NCBI RefSeq assembly: GCF_019599405.1 | Contig: NZ_RKLQ01000002.1 | Coordinates: forward strand, 186,001 to 250,000 | Direction of reading: 5' to 3' | Origin: Haloarcula salinisoli | GTDB taxonomy: Archaea > Halobacteriota > Halobacteria > Halobacteriales > Haloarculaceae | DNA length: 64,000 nucleotides | In this document: positions 1-8,095 of the stretch, piece after piece | Layout: every line of letters starts with the position of its first letter | Numbering within the stretch: the stretch's first letter is position 1 | Notes under the pieces: model-generated | Told to the model about the DNA's origin: nothing | The model's input: the letters and a program-made list of their open reading frames with translations, nothing else | Database searches by the model: none | Position numbers and translations under genes: made by a program

Positions 1-188
1 GCAGCCTCAGGTCCGCCTCTGGCCTGGAGATAGTTTACGACTTCTTCGAGGACATCACTCAGAATAACCCCGGTCGGGAGTGTCCCCGTATCTACGCCTC
101 GGGAAATAGCAGCGCCCCGCTCGTGATTCTGATCCCGCGAGAGACGCGCGGCGATGAGCACGTTCGCATCGACGACCACCCGCGCCAT
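1..188 (-). CDS. PIN-domain toxin, VapC-like (partial)
   Basis: The first 62 codons are visible; the 3' part lies outside the window. The N-terminus reads MARVVVDANVLIAAR, the beta strand plus first metal-binding aspartate (D7) typical of PIN-domain ribonucleases, and a second acidic cluster (DVLEEV, residues 45-50) sits where the next PIN carboxylate is expected. The ATG overlaps the stop codon of the upstream AbrB-type gene (TGATG), a translationally coupled toxin-antitoxin arrangement. VapC-family toxins are Mg-dependent RNases, often cutting tRNA or rRNA; the target here is unknown. The missing C-terminus means the remaining catalytic acids cannot be checked. Confidence 0.85.
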   Translation of the reverse strand, partial: MARVVVDANVLIAARLSRDQNHERGAAISRGVDTGTLPTGVILSDVLEEVVNYLQARGGPEA

Positions 189-436
189 CAGTAGTCCCCG
201 GCAATGAAGTCGTGGTCTGACGCCGCGTCGGTCGGTTCCCCGGTGTCGACGGGATTTAGCTCGGAGAACGCACCGTACTGCTGTTTGACGACCTGTACGG
301 AAAGCGCTCCATCCTCGTCGACGTGCCACCGAATCTTGTCGCCCGCTTCGAGACCGGCCTCCCGTCGAACTGCCGCCGGCACAGTGACCGAGTAGCTATC
401 GTTGACCGTCGTTTCATCCTCCACCTCGTGAGACAT
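188..436 (-). CDS. AbrB/VapB-type antitoxin, 82 aa
   Basis: This encodes a small swapped-hairpin AbrB (SpoVT/MazE-like) DNA-binding protein. The fold is visible in the segment TVNDSYSVTVPAAVRREAGL followed by AGDKIRWHVDEDGAL. Such antitoxins neutralise the partner PIN RNase through an acidic C-terminal tail (here ending DHDFIAGDY) and autorepress the operon. A start 27 nt upstream at 463 is possible in frame, but a TATA-like element at 461-467 lies 25-31 bp before the ATG at 436, which supports the shorter, leaderless start. The partner toxin follows with a one-base overlap. Confidence 0.85.
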   Translation of the reverse strand: MSHEVEDETTVNDSYSVTVPAAVRREAGLEAGDKIRWHVDEDGALSVQVVKQQYGAFSELNPVDTGEPTDAASDHDFIAGDY

Positions 437-460
437 ACACGAAGCTCCGGGTTCCCGAGA

Positions 461-467
461 CAAATAA
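461..467 (-). promoter_or_regulatory. TATA box of the toxin-antitoxin operon
   Basis: The minus-strand sequence TTATTTG is centred about 28 bp before the ATG at 436. It matches the spacing of a haloarchaeal core promoter giving a leaderless mRNA. It is called by eye only. Confidence 0.5.
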
Positions 468-498
468 TTTGACCCCCAATTTAGGTGGGCGGGTCGGG

Positions 499-3216
499 TC
501 AGGAGATGTGAATCGCCGGTTTGTTCGGCTTCGCTTTCCCCGCCAGCTCGTCGTCGTCGGTCGCTCGCCGCACCGTCACGTCGGCGCCGAACTCGTCCTC
601 GAAGAGCCAGACAGCCTGCTGGAGCACCTCCAGTTCTTGCTCGCCGTCGACGATGGGTTCGAGCCCTTTGCTCCGGTCGGCGAGGGTCGCGGCGTAGTCG
701 GCGGCGGCGTCGCCGTGGGCCTGCATCGACTCGTGGTTCATAATCTCGCCGACGATGGCGTCGTCGGGGTCGGCTCGCTGGGCGATACGGTAGGCCTCGT
801 ACTTCCAGGCCGCGGCGACGACGAGTTCGATGTGGTCGGGGTCATCGATATCGACGACGTCGGTGATGTCCCGGACGTCTGCAAGCGTCGTCCGGACCAG
901 CTGGCGCTCGATGCGGTGGTCCGAGACGTCACGCAGGGGTTCGGGCCAGTCGGCCTCGGCGACCAGCCCGTCCTCGGAGAGCAGGTGCCACAGCTCCTCG
1001 GCCAGGTAGGGAGCGATTGGCGCGAGCAGTTTCGTCAGCACCCGCAAGCCGCGGCTGTAAGCGAAGAGGTAGGGCGGCTCGTAGCTCGCGTACCGGCGCA
1101 GCAGGCGGGCAAAGCGCTGGAGCTCGCCGACGACCCGATGGAAGCGAAAGCGGTCGTACTCCTCGGTGACGGCCGCGATGGTGCGGTCGATCTCGCGTTC
1201 GAGATAGGCGTCGTGGGGCTCACTCTCCGTGCGGACGGGACCGGCCGCCTGCGAGCGCCGGCGCCGGTCCCGCTGGTCGGCGAAGTCGGCGACCAGTTCG
1301 TAGCAGTCCTGCTGGAAGTCGTAGGCCGTCGAGACGTCCTTGACGGTCCACTCGAAGTCCTGAGCGGGGTGGGCCGCCGAGAGGACGAACAGACGCGTGG
1401 TCTCGGCGCCGTACTCGTGGGGGGCAACGGCGTTGCCCGCCGATTTTGACATCTTCTTGCCGCTGTGTAACACCGTCCCCTGGTTGATGAGCCGCTCGAC
1501 GGGTTCGCGTCGGTCCAGCAGGCCCACATCCGCGAGCGCCCGCGTGAAAAAGCGGATGTAGAGCAGATGGAGGACGGCGTGTTCCTCGCCGCCGACGTAG
1601 ACGTCGACGGGGAGCCACTCGTCGGCGGTTGCCTGGTCGAAGGGAGCGTCCTCGAAGTGGGGGCTGAGAAACCGCAGGAAGTACCACGAGGAGTCGACGA
1701 ACGTGTCCATCGTGTCCGTCTCGCGGACGGCGTCAGCGCCACAGTCGGGGCAGGCCGTCTGTTTCCACTCGTCGGCGGCGTCGAGCGGGTTCCCGGTCGT
1801 CTGGACGTACTCCGGGAGTTCGACCGGGAGGTCTTCGTCGGGGACGGGGACCGCCCCGCAGTCGTCACAGTGGACGATGGGGATGGGCGTCCCCCAGTAG
1901 CGCTGTCGGGAGATGAGCCAGTCCCGCAGCCGGTAGGTCGTCGCTGCCTCGACCCCGTCGTGGTCCAGCAGGCGCTCGCGGGCGGCCGAACTCGCGAGCC
2001 CGTCGTACTCGCCGCTTTCGGTCAGCATCCCGTCCTCGGTATAGGGGCCCTCGGGCAGGTCGGTCCCGCTGCCGTCGACGGGTTCGACGACCTGGGAAAC
2101 GGGGAGGTCGTGCTCGTCGGCGAAGGCGTGGTCCCGGTCGTTGTGGGCGGGCACGCCCATGACCGCGCCGGTGCCCACGTCGTCTAGCACGTAGGCGGCG
2201 ACGTACACCGGAATTGCCTCCCCGGTAAACGGGTGGGTCGCGGTCAGGTCGGTCTCGACGCCGGAGAGCCCGGCATCGTCGGTACTTGCGACCTCCTCGA
2301 GATAGGCCGCCACGTCGTCGTCGTGCTCGGCCAGTTCGTCCACCAGGTCGTGGCCCGGTGCCAGCGCGAGGTACGTCGCGCCGTAGACGGTGTCCAGCCG
2401 GGTGGTAAAGGCCGACACGTCGCCGTACTCGCCCACGTCGAACGTGACGCTGGCGCCCGACTGTCGCCCGATCCAGTTGCGCTGGCTGTCTCTGACACCC
2501 TCGGGCCACCCGTCGAGGTCGTCCAGCCCATCGTACAGCTCGTCGGCGTAGTCGGTGATGGTGAAGAACCACTGGTCGAGGTCCCGCCGTTCGACGGGCG
2601 TGCCACAGCGCCAGCAGACGCCGCCGGCCGCGTGGCCGTGGGTCGCCCCCTCGTAGTCGACGGCTTCGCCGTCTCCCCGTTGCGTCTCCGCCGCAACGCT
2701 GGTCTCGACCTGCGCGTCCGCGAGGACGGTCTCGCAGTCAGGGCACCAGTTGACCGTCGCCGAGTCGTACTCCACGAGGTCCTCGTCGAGAAACCGTGTG
2801 AAGAGCCACTGGTTCCACTGGTAGTACTCGGGGTCGCAGGTCGTTATCTCGCGGGACCAGTCGTAGCCAAACCCCATCTCCGCCAGGTCGTCGCGCATCC
2901 GTTCGATACAGGCGCGGGTCCACGATTCTGGGTCCGTATCGCGCTCGTAGGCCGCGTTCTCGGCGGGCAGGCCGAACGCGTCCCACCCCATCGGATGGAG
3001 TACGTCGTCGCCCGCCATCCGCCGGTAGCGGGCGTGGGCGTCGGTGATAGCATAGTTCCGGATGTGGCCCATGTGCAGCGAGCCGGAGGTGTAGGGGAAC
3101 ATCCCCAGGACGTACTCGGGGTCCGTGACCTCGTCGGGCGTCTCGTAGACTCCCTCCCGGTCCCAGACGTGCTGCCAGTACTCCTTGACCCGTGCGTGGT
3201 CGTAGCGGCGCGACAT
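499..3216 (-). CDS. leuS: Leucyl-tRNA synthetase, 905 aa
   Basis: Class I aminoacyl-tRNA synthetase charging tRNA-Leu. The HIGH motif appears as HMGH at residues 48-51 within PYTSGSLHMGHIRNY, and the KMSKS loop is at residues 588-592 (GKKMSKSAGN). Two CxxC zinc pairs (CPDC/CWRC and CDDC/CPDC regions), the CP1 editing domain and the anticodon-binding domain lie in the usual order. The open frame extends far upstream to 4101, but family homology begins at MSRRYDHARVKEY, so the ATG at 3216 is chosen. Size is normal for the bacterial-like LeuS found in haloarchaea. The divergent neighbour starts 139 bp away. Confidence 0.97.
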   Translation of the reverse strand: MSRRYDHARVKEYWQHVWDREGVYETPDEVTDPEYVLGMFPYTSGSLHMGHIRNYAITDAHARYRRMAGDDVLHPMGWDAFGLPAENAAYERDTDPESWTRACIERMRDDLAEMGFGYDWSREITTCDPEYYQWNQWLFTRFLDEDLVEYDSATVNWCPDCETVLADAQVETSVAAETQRGDGEAVDYEGATHGHAAGGVCWRCGTPVERRDLDQWFFTITDYADELYDGLDDLDGWPEGVRDSQRNWIGRQSGASVTFDVGEYGDVSAFTTRLDTVYGATYLALAPGHDLVDELAEHDDDVAAYLEEVASTDDAGLSGVETDLTATHPFTGEAIPVYVAAYVLDDVGTGAVMGVPAHNDRDHAFADEHDLPVSQVVEPVDGSGTDLPEGPYTEDGMLTESGEYDGLASSAARERLLDHDGVEAATTYRLRDWLISRQRYWGTPIPIVHCDDCGAVPVPDEDLPVELPEYVQTTGNPLDAADEWKQTACPDCGADAVRETDTMDTFVDSSWYFLRFLSPHFEDAPFDQATADEWLPVDVYVGGEEHAVLHLLYIRFFTRALADVGLLDRREPVERLINQGTVLHSGKKMSKSAGNAVAPHEYGAETTRLFVLSAAHPAQDFEWTVKDVSTAYDFQQDCYELVADFADQRDRRRRSQAAGPVRTESEPHDAYLEREIDRTIAAVTEEYDRFRFHRVVGELQRFARLLRRYASYEPPYLFAYSRGLRVLTKLLAPIAPYLAEELWHLLSEDGLVAEADWPEPLRDVSDHRIERQLVRTTLADVRDITDVVDIDDPDHIELVVAAAWKYEAYRIAQRADPDDAIVGEIMNHESMQAHGDAAADYAATLADRSKGLEPIVDGEQELEVLQQAVWLFEDEFGADVTVRRATDDDELAGKAKPNKPAIHIS

Positions 3217-3354
3217 TCGATAGTGGGAGTGGGTCGCCGTGACACATGAGTGTTCGGCCAAGGGGCGGTGTTCCATTCGAGTGGTTGTGCCGATGTTACC
3301 CGGTAACGGCGGTGTCCGCGAGCGCTTTTGCCCGGTGACTGCGACCCACTCCCT

Positions 3355-4008
3355 ATGGCGAACAAGGACGGCTACGCCGAGACGGTCGATTACGACGAAT
3401 CGCTGGACACCCATCCCACCGACGACGAACTCGACGCCGCCGTCGAGAGCCTCGAAGCCAGCGGCTTCGACGTCGTCGTCGTCGACGACGCGGCCGCGGC
3501 CCTGGACGAACTCACGAGTCAGATTCCCGCCGGGGCCAGCGTGATGGACGGCCACTCCACGACGCTCGAGGAAATCGGGTTCATGGACCACCTGATGGAG
3601 GGCGACCACGAGTGGGACAACCGCCACGGCGAGGTCTATGGCATCGACGACGACGCCGAACGTCTGCGCGCCCGCCGCGAGGCCCAGGCCAGCGACTACT
3701 TCGTCGGCAGCGTCAACGCCATCGCCGCCACCGGCGAACTCGTCGCCGCCGACGCCTCCGGCAGCCGCATCGGGGCGTATCCGTTCGCCGCTTCGAACCT
3801 CCTGCTGGTCGCCGGCACCAACAAGCTCGTCGACGACCTCGACGCGGCGCTGGACCGCCTGGAGGACGTGGCCTACCCGCTGGAGAACGCCCGCGCACAG
3901 GAGGCCTACGGCCAGGGAAGCATGATCGGGAAGCAGCTCATCTACCGGCAGGAAGCAGAGGAGGGCCGAACGACGCTGGTGCTGGTTCGCGAGTCGCTGG
4001 GGTACTAG
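3355..4008 (+). CDS. LUD-domain protein (lactate-utilisation family), 217 aa
   Basis: The protein resembles the LUD (LutC/YkgG, DUF162) family: an N-terminal helix, the strand FDVVVVDDAAAALDEL, the SVMDGHSTTLEEIG segment (SxxxGxSxT-like), and a Rossmann-like second half with LLLVAGTNKLVDDLDAAL. LUD proteins take part in lactate oxidation or related electron transfer in other organisms; there are no lutA/lutB neighbours here, so the substrate is unknown. The start at MANKDGYAETVDYD is preferred over an in-frame ATG 27 nt upstream because family similarity begins there. Confidence 0.8.
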   Translation: MANKDGYAETVDYDESLDTHPTDDELDAAVESLEASGFDVVVVDDAAAALDELTSQIPAGASVMDGHSTTLEEIGFMDHLMEGDHEWDNRHGEVYGIDDDAERLRARREAQASDYFVGSVNAIAATGELVAADASGSRIGAYPFAASNLLLVAGTNKLVDDLDAALDRLEDVAYPLENARAQEAYGQGSMIGKQLIYRQEAEEGRTTLVLVRESLGY

Positions 4009-4077
4009 ACGGGGCGTGTGCCGCTGGCTCCGAGTCACCGGCGCGGTCGGGGCAGAAACGACCAGCTTTGGGCGCGA

Positions 4078-4086
4078 ACCCTTATC
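4078..4086 (+). promoter_or_regulatory. TATA-like element before the PiT leader ORF
   Basis: The element CCCTTATCC lies 25-33 bp upstream of the ATG at 4111. This spacing would place the transcription start on or very near that ATG, not on the transporter start at 4147. Confidence 0.4.
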
Positions 4087-4110
4087 CACGTAGCGCGTCA
4101 ACCACGAGTA

Positions 4111-4140
4111 ATGACAGCGCCAGCACGCTGGGAGGCCTGA
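4111..4140 (+). CDS. Possible 9-codon leader ORF (MTAPARWEA)
   Basis: A short ORF, ATG to TGA, lies in the same frame as and seven bases before the GTG of the phosphate transporter. It contains GGAGG (4131-4135), which can serve as the ribosome-binding site of the transporter gene 11 bases later. Together with the TATA element at 4078 this looks like a leaderless leader peptide coupled to a Shine-Dalgarno-driven second start. It may equally be fortuitous; there is no homology to lean on. Confidence 0.35.
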   Translation: MTAPARWEA

Positions 4141-4146
4141 TACCCA

Positions 4147-5331
4147 GTGGCGGACGTTCTCTTCTGGGCGCTGGTCGCAGTCGCGACGCTGACCGGCCTC
4201 GTGACGGCCTGGACGCTGGGCGCCAACAGCAACTCCCCGCCGTTCGCGCCGGCGATCGGTGCCAACGCCATCTCGACGATGCGGGCAGCGTTTCTCATCG
4301 GCATCCTCGCCGCGCTGGGGGCGCTAACCCAGGGCGGCGCCATCTCCGAGACTGTCGGTGCGGGGCTCACCGAGGGCGTCGCCATCACGTCGCTGGCGGC
4401 CACGGCCGGCCTGCTGACCGCGACGATGTTCATGGCCTTCGGCATCTACAGCGGCTACCCCGTTCCGGCCGCGTTCGCGACGACCGGCGCGATGGTCGGC
4501 GTCGGGCTGTCGCTGGGCGGTGCCCCCGTCTTCGGAACGTACCAGCGCATCCTCACGTTCTGGGCGCTCGTCCCGCCGGTCTCCGGTGGGCTGGCCTACG
4601 TCACCGCGACAATCCTGCGGCGGGACGACATCCCCGAGACCGTCGGCGTGCCGCTGCTGGCGGCGGTCGTCGGCGGTATCGTCGCCAACGTCCAGCTGAG
4701 TATCGTCCCGTCCCCGCCGGGCGCGACACAGAACTCGCTGGCCGGCTTCGCCGCCATGCTCGTCCCGCTGCCCGGCGTGGTCGTCGTCGCGACGCTACTG
4801 TTCGCGGTGGGCAGTTTCGCCTACATCCGCAAGAAGACACAGGCGTCGGTGGACAAGGGCATCAGGACTTTCCTCGTGGTGCTCGGCAGCGTCGTCGCCT
4901 TCTCCAGCGGCGGGAGCCAGGTCGGGCTGGCGACCGGTCCACTAGAGAACCTCTACACAGCCGAACTGGGACTGCCCAGTATCCTCCTGCTGGGCCTGGG
5001 CGCCGTCGGCATCCTGGGTGGCGCGTGGATGGGTGCGCCGAGACTGTTACAGGCCACGGCCCGCGAGTACGCCCAGCTCGGCGTCCGGCGCTCTATCGCC
5101 GCCTTGGTCCCGGGCTTCATCATCGCCCAGGCCGCCATCGCGCTGGGCATCCCCATCTCCTTTAACAACATCATCATCTCCGGCGTCATCGGCGGCGGGC
5201 TCGCCGGCGGGTCGGCGGGCGTCTCCCGGCGGAAGATCGGCGTCACCGTCGGCTTCTGGCTCATCACGCTCGTCTCCTCCATCGTCGTCGGCTTCGTGCT
5301 CTACCGGGGGCTCGCGCTGGTGTTGACGTAG
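4147..5331 (+). CDS. Inorganic phosphate transporter, PiT family, 394 aa
   Basis: Polytopic membrane protein with the internally repeated PiT signature. The first copy is GANSNSPPFAPAIGANAIS near the N-terminus; a related segment recurs in the second half. About ten hydrophobic segments are visible. PiT proteins import phosphate (or metal-phosphate) driven by H+ or Na+. The only start consistent with the frame is the GTG at 4147, since an in-frame TGA lies at 4138-4140; GGAGG at 4131-4135 supports it. The stop abuts the stop of the convergent UspA gene (TAGCTA). Pairing of PiT with UspA proteins is common, although here the two genes converge. Confidence 0.93.
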   Translation: MADVLFWALVAVATLTGLVTAWTLGANSNSPPFAPAIGANAISTMRAAFLIGILAALGALTQGGAISETVGAGLTEGVAITSLAATAGLLTATMFMAFGIYSGYPVPAAFATTGAMVGVGLSLGGAPVFGTYQRILTFWALVPPVSGGLAYVTATILRRDDIPETVGVPLLAAVVGGIVANVQLSIVPSPPGATQNSLAGFAAMLVPLPGVVVVATLLFAVGSFAYIRKKTQASVDKGIRTFLVVLGSVVAFSSGGSQVGLATGPLENLYTAELGLPSILLLGLGAVGILGGAWMGAPRLLQATAREYAQLGVRRSIAALVPGFIIAQAAIALGIPISFNNIIISGVIGGGLAGGSAGVSRRKIGVTVGFWLITLVSSIVVGFVLYRGLALVLT

Positions 5332-5763
5332 CTACCGCACGACCGTCACCGTCACCGGCGCCTCGCCCACGACGGCCGTCGCCACCGTCCCGAGCAACCG
5401 TCGGGCCAGTTCGTTTCGGGAGCCGCCGTGTCCCCCCATCACCACGTGGTCGATGTCGTGGTCGTCGACGTACGCGAGGATGGTGTCGGCCGGGTCACCT
5501 GTCTCCACGGCCGTCTCGACGGTCCGGTCGACCGCGGCGGCCTGGTCGCGGGCGCGAGCGACCAGATTGTCGGCCCGCTCGCTCGCCGCCTCGCGGCGGT
5601 CCTCGCCCGGTTCGAGCAGGCCGCCCTCGCTCATCGCACTGTCCAGCGGTGCGACGACGTTCAACACCGTGACCCGACAGTCGAACGTCTCCAGGGCGTG
5701 TTCGAGCGCGTCGTCCGCCAGCGGCGACCCGTCCAGCGGGACGAGGACGTGAGCGGGTGGCAT
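5332..5763 (-). CDS. Universal stress protein, UspA family, 143 aa
   Basis: Single UspA domain: the N-terminal strand HVLVPLDGSPLADDALEHAL, an alpha/beta core, and the ATP-binding motif G2xG9xG(S/T) seen as GGHGGSRNELARRLLGTVAT near the C-terminus. The motif suggests the nucleotide-binding subclass. The open frame runs upstream to 6018 through the tRNA, so the ATG at 5763 directly before PPAHVLVPLDGS is used. It is convergent with the phosphate transporter. Physiological role is not shown by the sequence. Confidence 0.92.
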   Translation of the reverse strand: MPPAHVLVPLDGSPLADDALEHALETFDCRVTVLNVVAPLDSAMSEGGLLEPGEDRREAASERADNLVARARDQAAAVDRTVETAVETGDPADTILAYVDDHDIDHVVMGGHGGSRNELARRLLGTVATAVVGEAPVTVTVVR

Positions 5764-5848
5764 GGGTGTACTGGGACGGCGAGTGTCAAGTAAGGGGTGG
5801 CTGTCGGGAACGGGAAGTAGCGCTGTCGCTCGGGAGTTCGTTCGTAGA

Positions 5849-5875
5849 AAGAATAGTCCATCCTGGATTCGAACC
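5849..5875 (+). repeat. 27-bp direct repeat of the tRNA-Gln 3' end (copy 1)
   Basis: These 27 bases are identical to 5955-5981, which hold the T-arm and acceptor 3' strand of the adjacent tRNA-Gln plus 5 bases beyond it. The offset is 106 bp. Duplicated tRNA 3' ends are the usual footprint (attL/attR) of a tyrosine-recombinase integration. Only 79 bp now lie between the copies, so any inserted element has been lost. Confidence 0.8.
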
Positions 5876-5954
5876 GACTGAGGACTCACTGCGTTCATCC
5901 TCCGGGCTTCGAATCCACTAATCACGATACTGTCGCTCCCGAGTTGGTCGCGAC

Positions 5955-5981
5955 AAGAATAGTCCATCCTGGATTCGAACC
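5955..5981 (+). repeat. 27-bp direct repeat of the tRNA-Gln 3' end (copy 2, within the tRNA)
   Basis: This copy includes the 3' end of the functional tRNA. The match to 5849-5875 stops at both sides with a mismatch (a versus c upstream, g versus a downstream). See the first copy for interpretation. Confidence 0.8.
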
Positions 5982-6032
5982 AGGGTCGAAGCCCCCAGAA
6001 GGCTTCAGGATTGGCCACTACCCCAATGGACT
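5960..6032 (-). tRNA. tRNA-Gln (anticodon CUG)
   Basis: The minus strand folds into a complete cloverleaf of 73 nt. The acceptor AGUCCAU pairs with AUGGACU, followed by discriminator A; the T-arm is CCUGG-UUCGAAU-CCAGG; the D-stem is GGGU/AUCC. The anticodon stem AAGCC/GGCUU encloses the loop UUCUGGG, giving anticodon CUG. The 3' CCA is not encoded, as is usual in archaea. A TATA-like TATAAT (6065-6070, minus strand reads ATTATA) lies about 33-38 bp upstream. Confidence 0.93.
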
Positions 6033-6138
6033 GACATGTTTGCGTCGGTCGACGTTGCGACGCTGTATAATCCGATAGCAGTGAGCCACATATCAGTGTT
6101 GCGAATCAGTTTATGTGTCTAGGGGGCGTGTAACACGG

Positions 6139-6580
6139 TTACACGTCTGGTGGCGTGAAATGCTCCTTCCGATGGCAGTTAGCACAGATGACTTCGCATT
6201 TCGCCATCTCGTCGAGTATTTTGTCGCGACCGTGCCCATACGATATCATCGTGGTTACCTGATGTTCCTTCTCGTCTTCGTCGACGTGGTGGAAGTCGAG
6301 ACAGGCCGGGTCGTCCTCCGGACATCGAGCACAGCCAGCAGTCGCCTTGATATCGTTGGCCCAGGCGCGGATTTCGGCTCGACGCGTTCGTCGCCAGCCC
6401 GGCCGCTTCCTTCACCTCGTTCCAGCTACCCATGACGCGCTGAATGGTGGCCGACGCGGGCGTCAGCCCCAGTTCCTCGTAGTCAGCCTTGGTGGGCGAT
6501 TCGCCGAGTCGGTCAGCCGCCTCGCGAAGCGCCCGGATGCAGTCGTCTGCACTCGCCACGGCGAGGGATGGCCCCACCAT
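6139..6580 (-). pseudogene. HNH endonuclease with homing-endonuclease-type repeat, frameshifted
   Basis: Frame 1 from the ATG at 6580 gives a homing-endonuclease-associated repeat ([20 protein letters not shown] then GSWNEVKEAAGL). It then runs out of homology after ATNAS at about 6380. Reading the next frame from about 6378 to the TAA at 6139-6141 gives a clean HNH nuclease with a zinc site: CARCPEDDPACLDFHHVDED and later CEVICANCHRKEHF. One extra base near 6377-6382 (or two missing) therefore separates two halves that together make a normal protein of about 146 aa. It is either a pseudogene or a sequencing error. Its place beside a tRNA with a duplicated 3' end fits a remnant of a mobile element. 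Confidence 0.8.
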
Positions 6581-6647
6581 TTCATTTCAACGTTCGTGTC
6601 GGAGACACATCGACACGGCTTTGCCACGCCCCGAGCGAGGAGCCTGT

Positions 6648-7256
6648 ATGTACGTCGGACGCTTCGTCGTCGTCGGCCCCACAACCGGCGCCTACCGTGT
6701 CTCCTCGCGCTCGTTCCCGAACCGCCAGGCGGTGCGACGAGACGACACTGTCACCGTCGAACCGACCCCGGACGCCCCGGAGACGGACAACCCCTACATC
6801 TCCTACAACGGAGTCCGGCTCACCGACCGCGGCGCCGTGGTCGGCAACGGCTCCCACGTCGACCCCATCGCGGAGAAGCTGGAACTGGGCTATCCCGCAC
6901 GGGACGCACTCGCGCAGGTGCTGCTCTCGCTTGACTTCGAGAAGGACGACTACGACACGCCCCGCATCGCGGGTATCGTCGGCGTCGACGCGGCGGACCC
7001 GACGACTGCCGCCGACGGGCCGGGTGCGGTCATCGGTACCGTCCGCCGGGACGCCCTGCTGGTCGAGGAGGTCACCGAGCCGACGCTGGTGGCGACCTAC
7101 GAGAAAGACAGCCCCACGGCCTTCGACCTCGCGGCCGAGAGCGCCGAGTCGGCCGCCCGTGAGGTGTACGACCACGAGTTCGAGCACGCCGTCTGTTCGG
7201 CCGGTGTCGCGGGCGAGGCAGGCGATTTCGACCTCTCGGTATACAACGGAGCGTAA
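6648..7256 (+). CDS. purO: Archaeal IMP cyclohydrolase PurO, 202 aa
   Basis: PurO closes the purine ring, converting formamido-AICAR (FAICAR) to IMP, the last step of de novo purine synthesis in many archaea that lack PurH. Similarity starts at [10 protein letters not shown] and continues through the family signature [11 protein letters not shown] and YNGVRL and on to [20 protein letters not shown]. The open frame extends upstream to 6489 but the ATG at 6648 is the natural start. It is a stand-alone gene; a metallophosphoesterase follows 74 bp later on the same strand. Confidence 0.93.
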   Translation: MYVGRFVVVGPTTGAYRVSSRSFPNRQAVRRDDTVTVEPTPDAPETDNPYISYNGVRLTDRGAVVGNGSHVDPIAEKLELGYPARDALAQVLLSLDFEKDDYDTPRIAGIVGVDAADPTTAADGPGAVIGTVRRDALLVEEVTEPTLVATYEKDSPTAFDLAAESAESAAREVYDHEFEHAVCSAGVAGEAGDFDLSVYNGA

Positions 7257-7330
7257 CTCGCCGTGGGCCCCACACGCAGCTCCCGAGCGATGGCTGACAC
7301 TCAAGACCCCCCACGCGCTATTAGCACAAC

Positions 7331-8026
7331 ATGAAGGTTGGCGTTATCTCCGATATCCACGGCAACCGTGTCGCCCTCCGGGAGGTACTCGCCGAGATGC
7401 CCGATGTCGACCATCTCGTCTGTGCCGGCGACGTCGTCGGCTACAACCCGTGGCACGCCGACTGCGTCGACGCGGTCCGGGGCGAGCCAGCCGCCCTCCC
7501 CGAGGGCCCCTGGCCGACCGTCCCCATCCCGACGGTGATGGGCAACCACGACCGTGCGGTGGCCGGCGAAACCCCCTTCACGTTCAACGGGATGGCACAG
7601 GCCGGCGTCGAACACGCCAGAGAGCAACTCGACGACGAGCAGCTGTCCTGGCTCGCGGACCTCACCCCGGAGCGCCATCTGTTCGACGACCGCGTGAAGA
7701 TGGTCCACGGCCACCCCGAGGACCCCGACCACTACACCTACCCCGACGAGTTCGGCCCGGAGTTGCTCGAGGAGGAGGAACTGCTCATCATGGGCCACAC
7801 CCACCACCAGCACCACGAGGTGTACGACGAGGGCATCGTCTGTAACCCCGGCAGCGTGGGCCAGCCCCGGGACGGCAACTATCGGGCGGCCTTCGCCGTC
7901 GTCGACCTCGACGAACGGACCGTCCACGAACACCGCGTCGCCTACGACACGACGGTCGTCATCGACGCCGTCGAGGAGGCCGGGCTCCCGCGGGAAATCG
8001 GCTTCCGGCTGACACAGGGTCGGTAG
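7331..8026 (+). CDS. YfcE/MJ0936-type metallophosphoesterase, 231 aa
   Basis: Calcineurin-like phosphoesterase with the full dinuclear metal site: SDIHGN (residues 7-12, D8 and H10), AGDVVGY (D34), GNHDR, VHGHPED and GHTHHQ. Architecture and length match archaeal MJ0936-like phosphodiesterases, which hydrolyse phosphodiester model substrates; the natural substrate is unknown. The ATG at 7331 is directly followed by the KVGVISDIHGN strand. Transcribed in the same direction as purO but with a 74-bp gap. Confidence 0.9.
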   Translation: MKVGVISDIHGNRVALREVLAEMPDVDHLVCAGDVVGYNPWHADCVDAVRGEPAALPEGPWPTVPIPTVMGNHDRAVAGETPFTFNGMAQAGVEHAREQLDDEQLSWLADLTPERHLFDDRVKMVHGHPEDPDHYTYPDEFGPELLEEEELLIMGHTHHQHHEVYDEGIVCNPGSVGQPRDGNYRAAFAVVDLDERTVHEHRVAYDTTVVIDAVEEAGLPREIGFRLTQGR

Positions 8027-8095
8027 TCGGCCGACCGGACAGCGGGGGGACCGATACAGTTTTTTCGCGTGGCGGAATTACCGTTCGGATGACGT

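Noticed and set aside
469-1449. Long plus-strand ORF (326 codons) opposite leuS
   Set aside because: It is a mirror frame of a high-GC3 gene; leuS motifs on the other strand are unambiguous.
5876-5930. Possible second degenerate tRNA between the 27-bp repeats
   Set aside because: It has a TTCGAATCC string, but there is no anticodon arm or acceptor stem; the segment forms only a short GAGGA/TCCTC hairpin.
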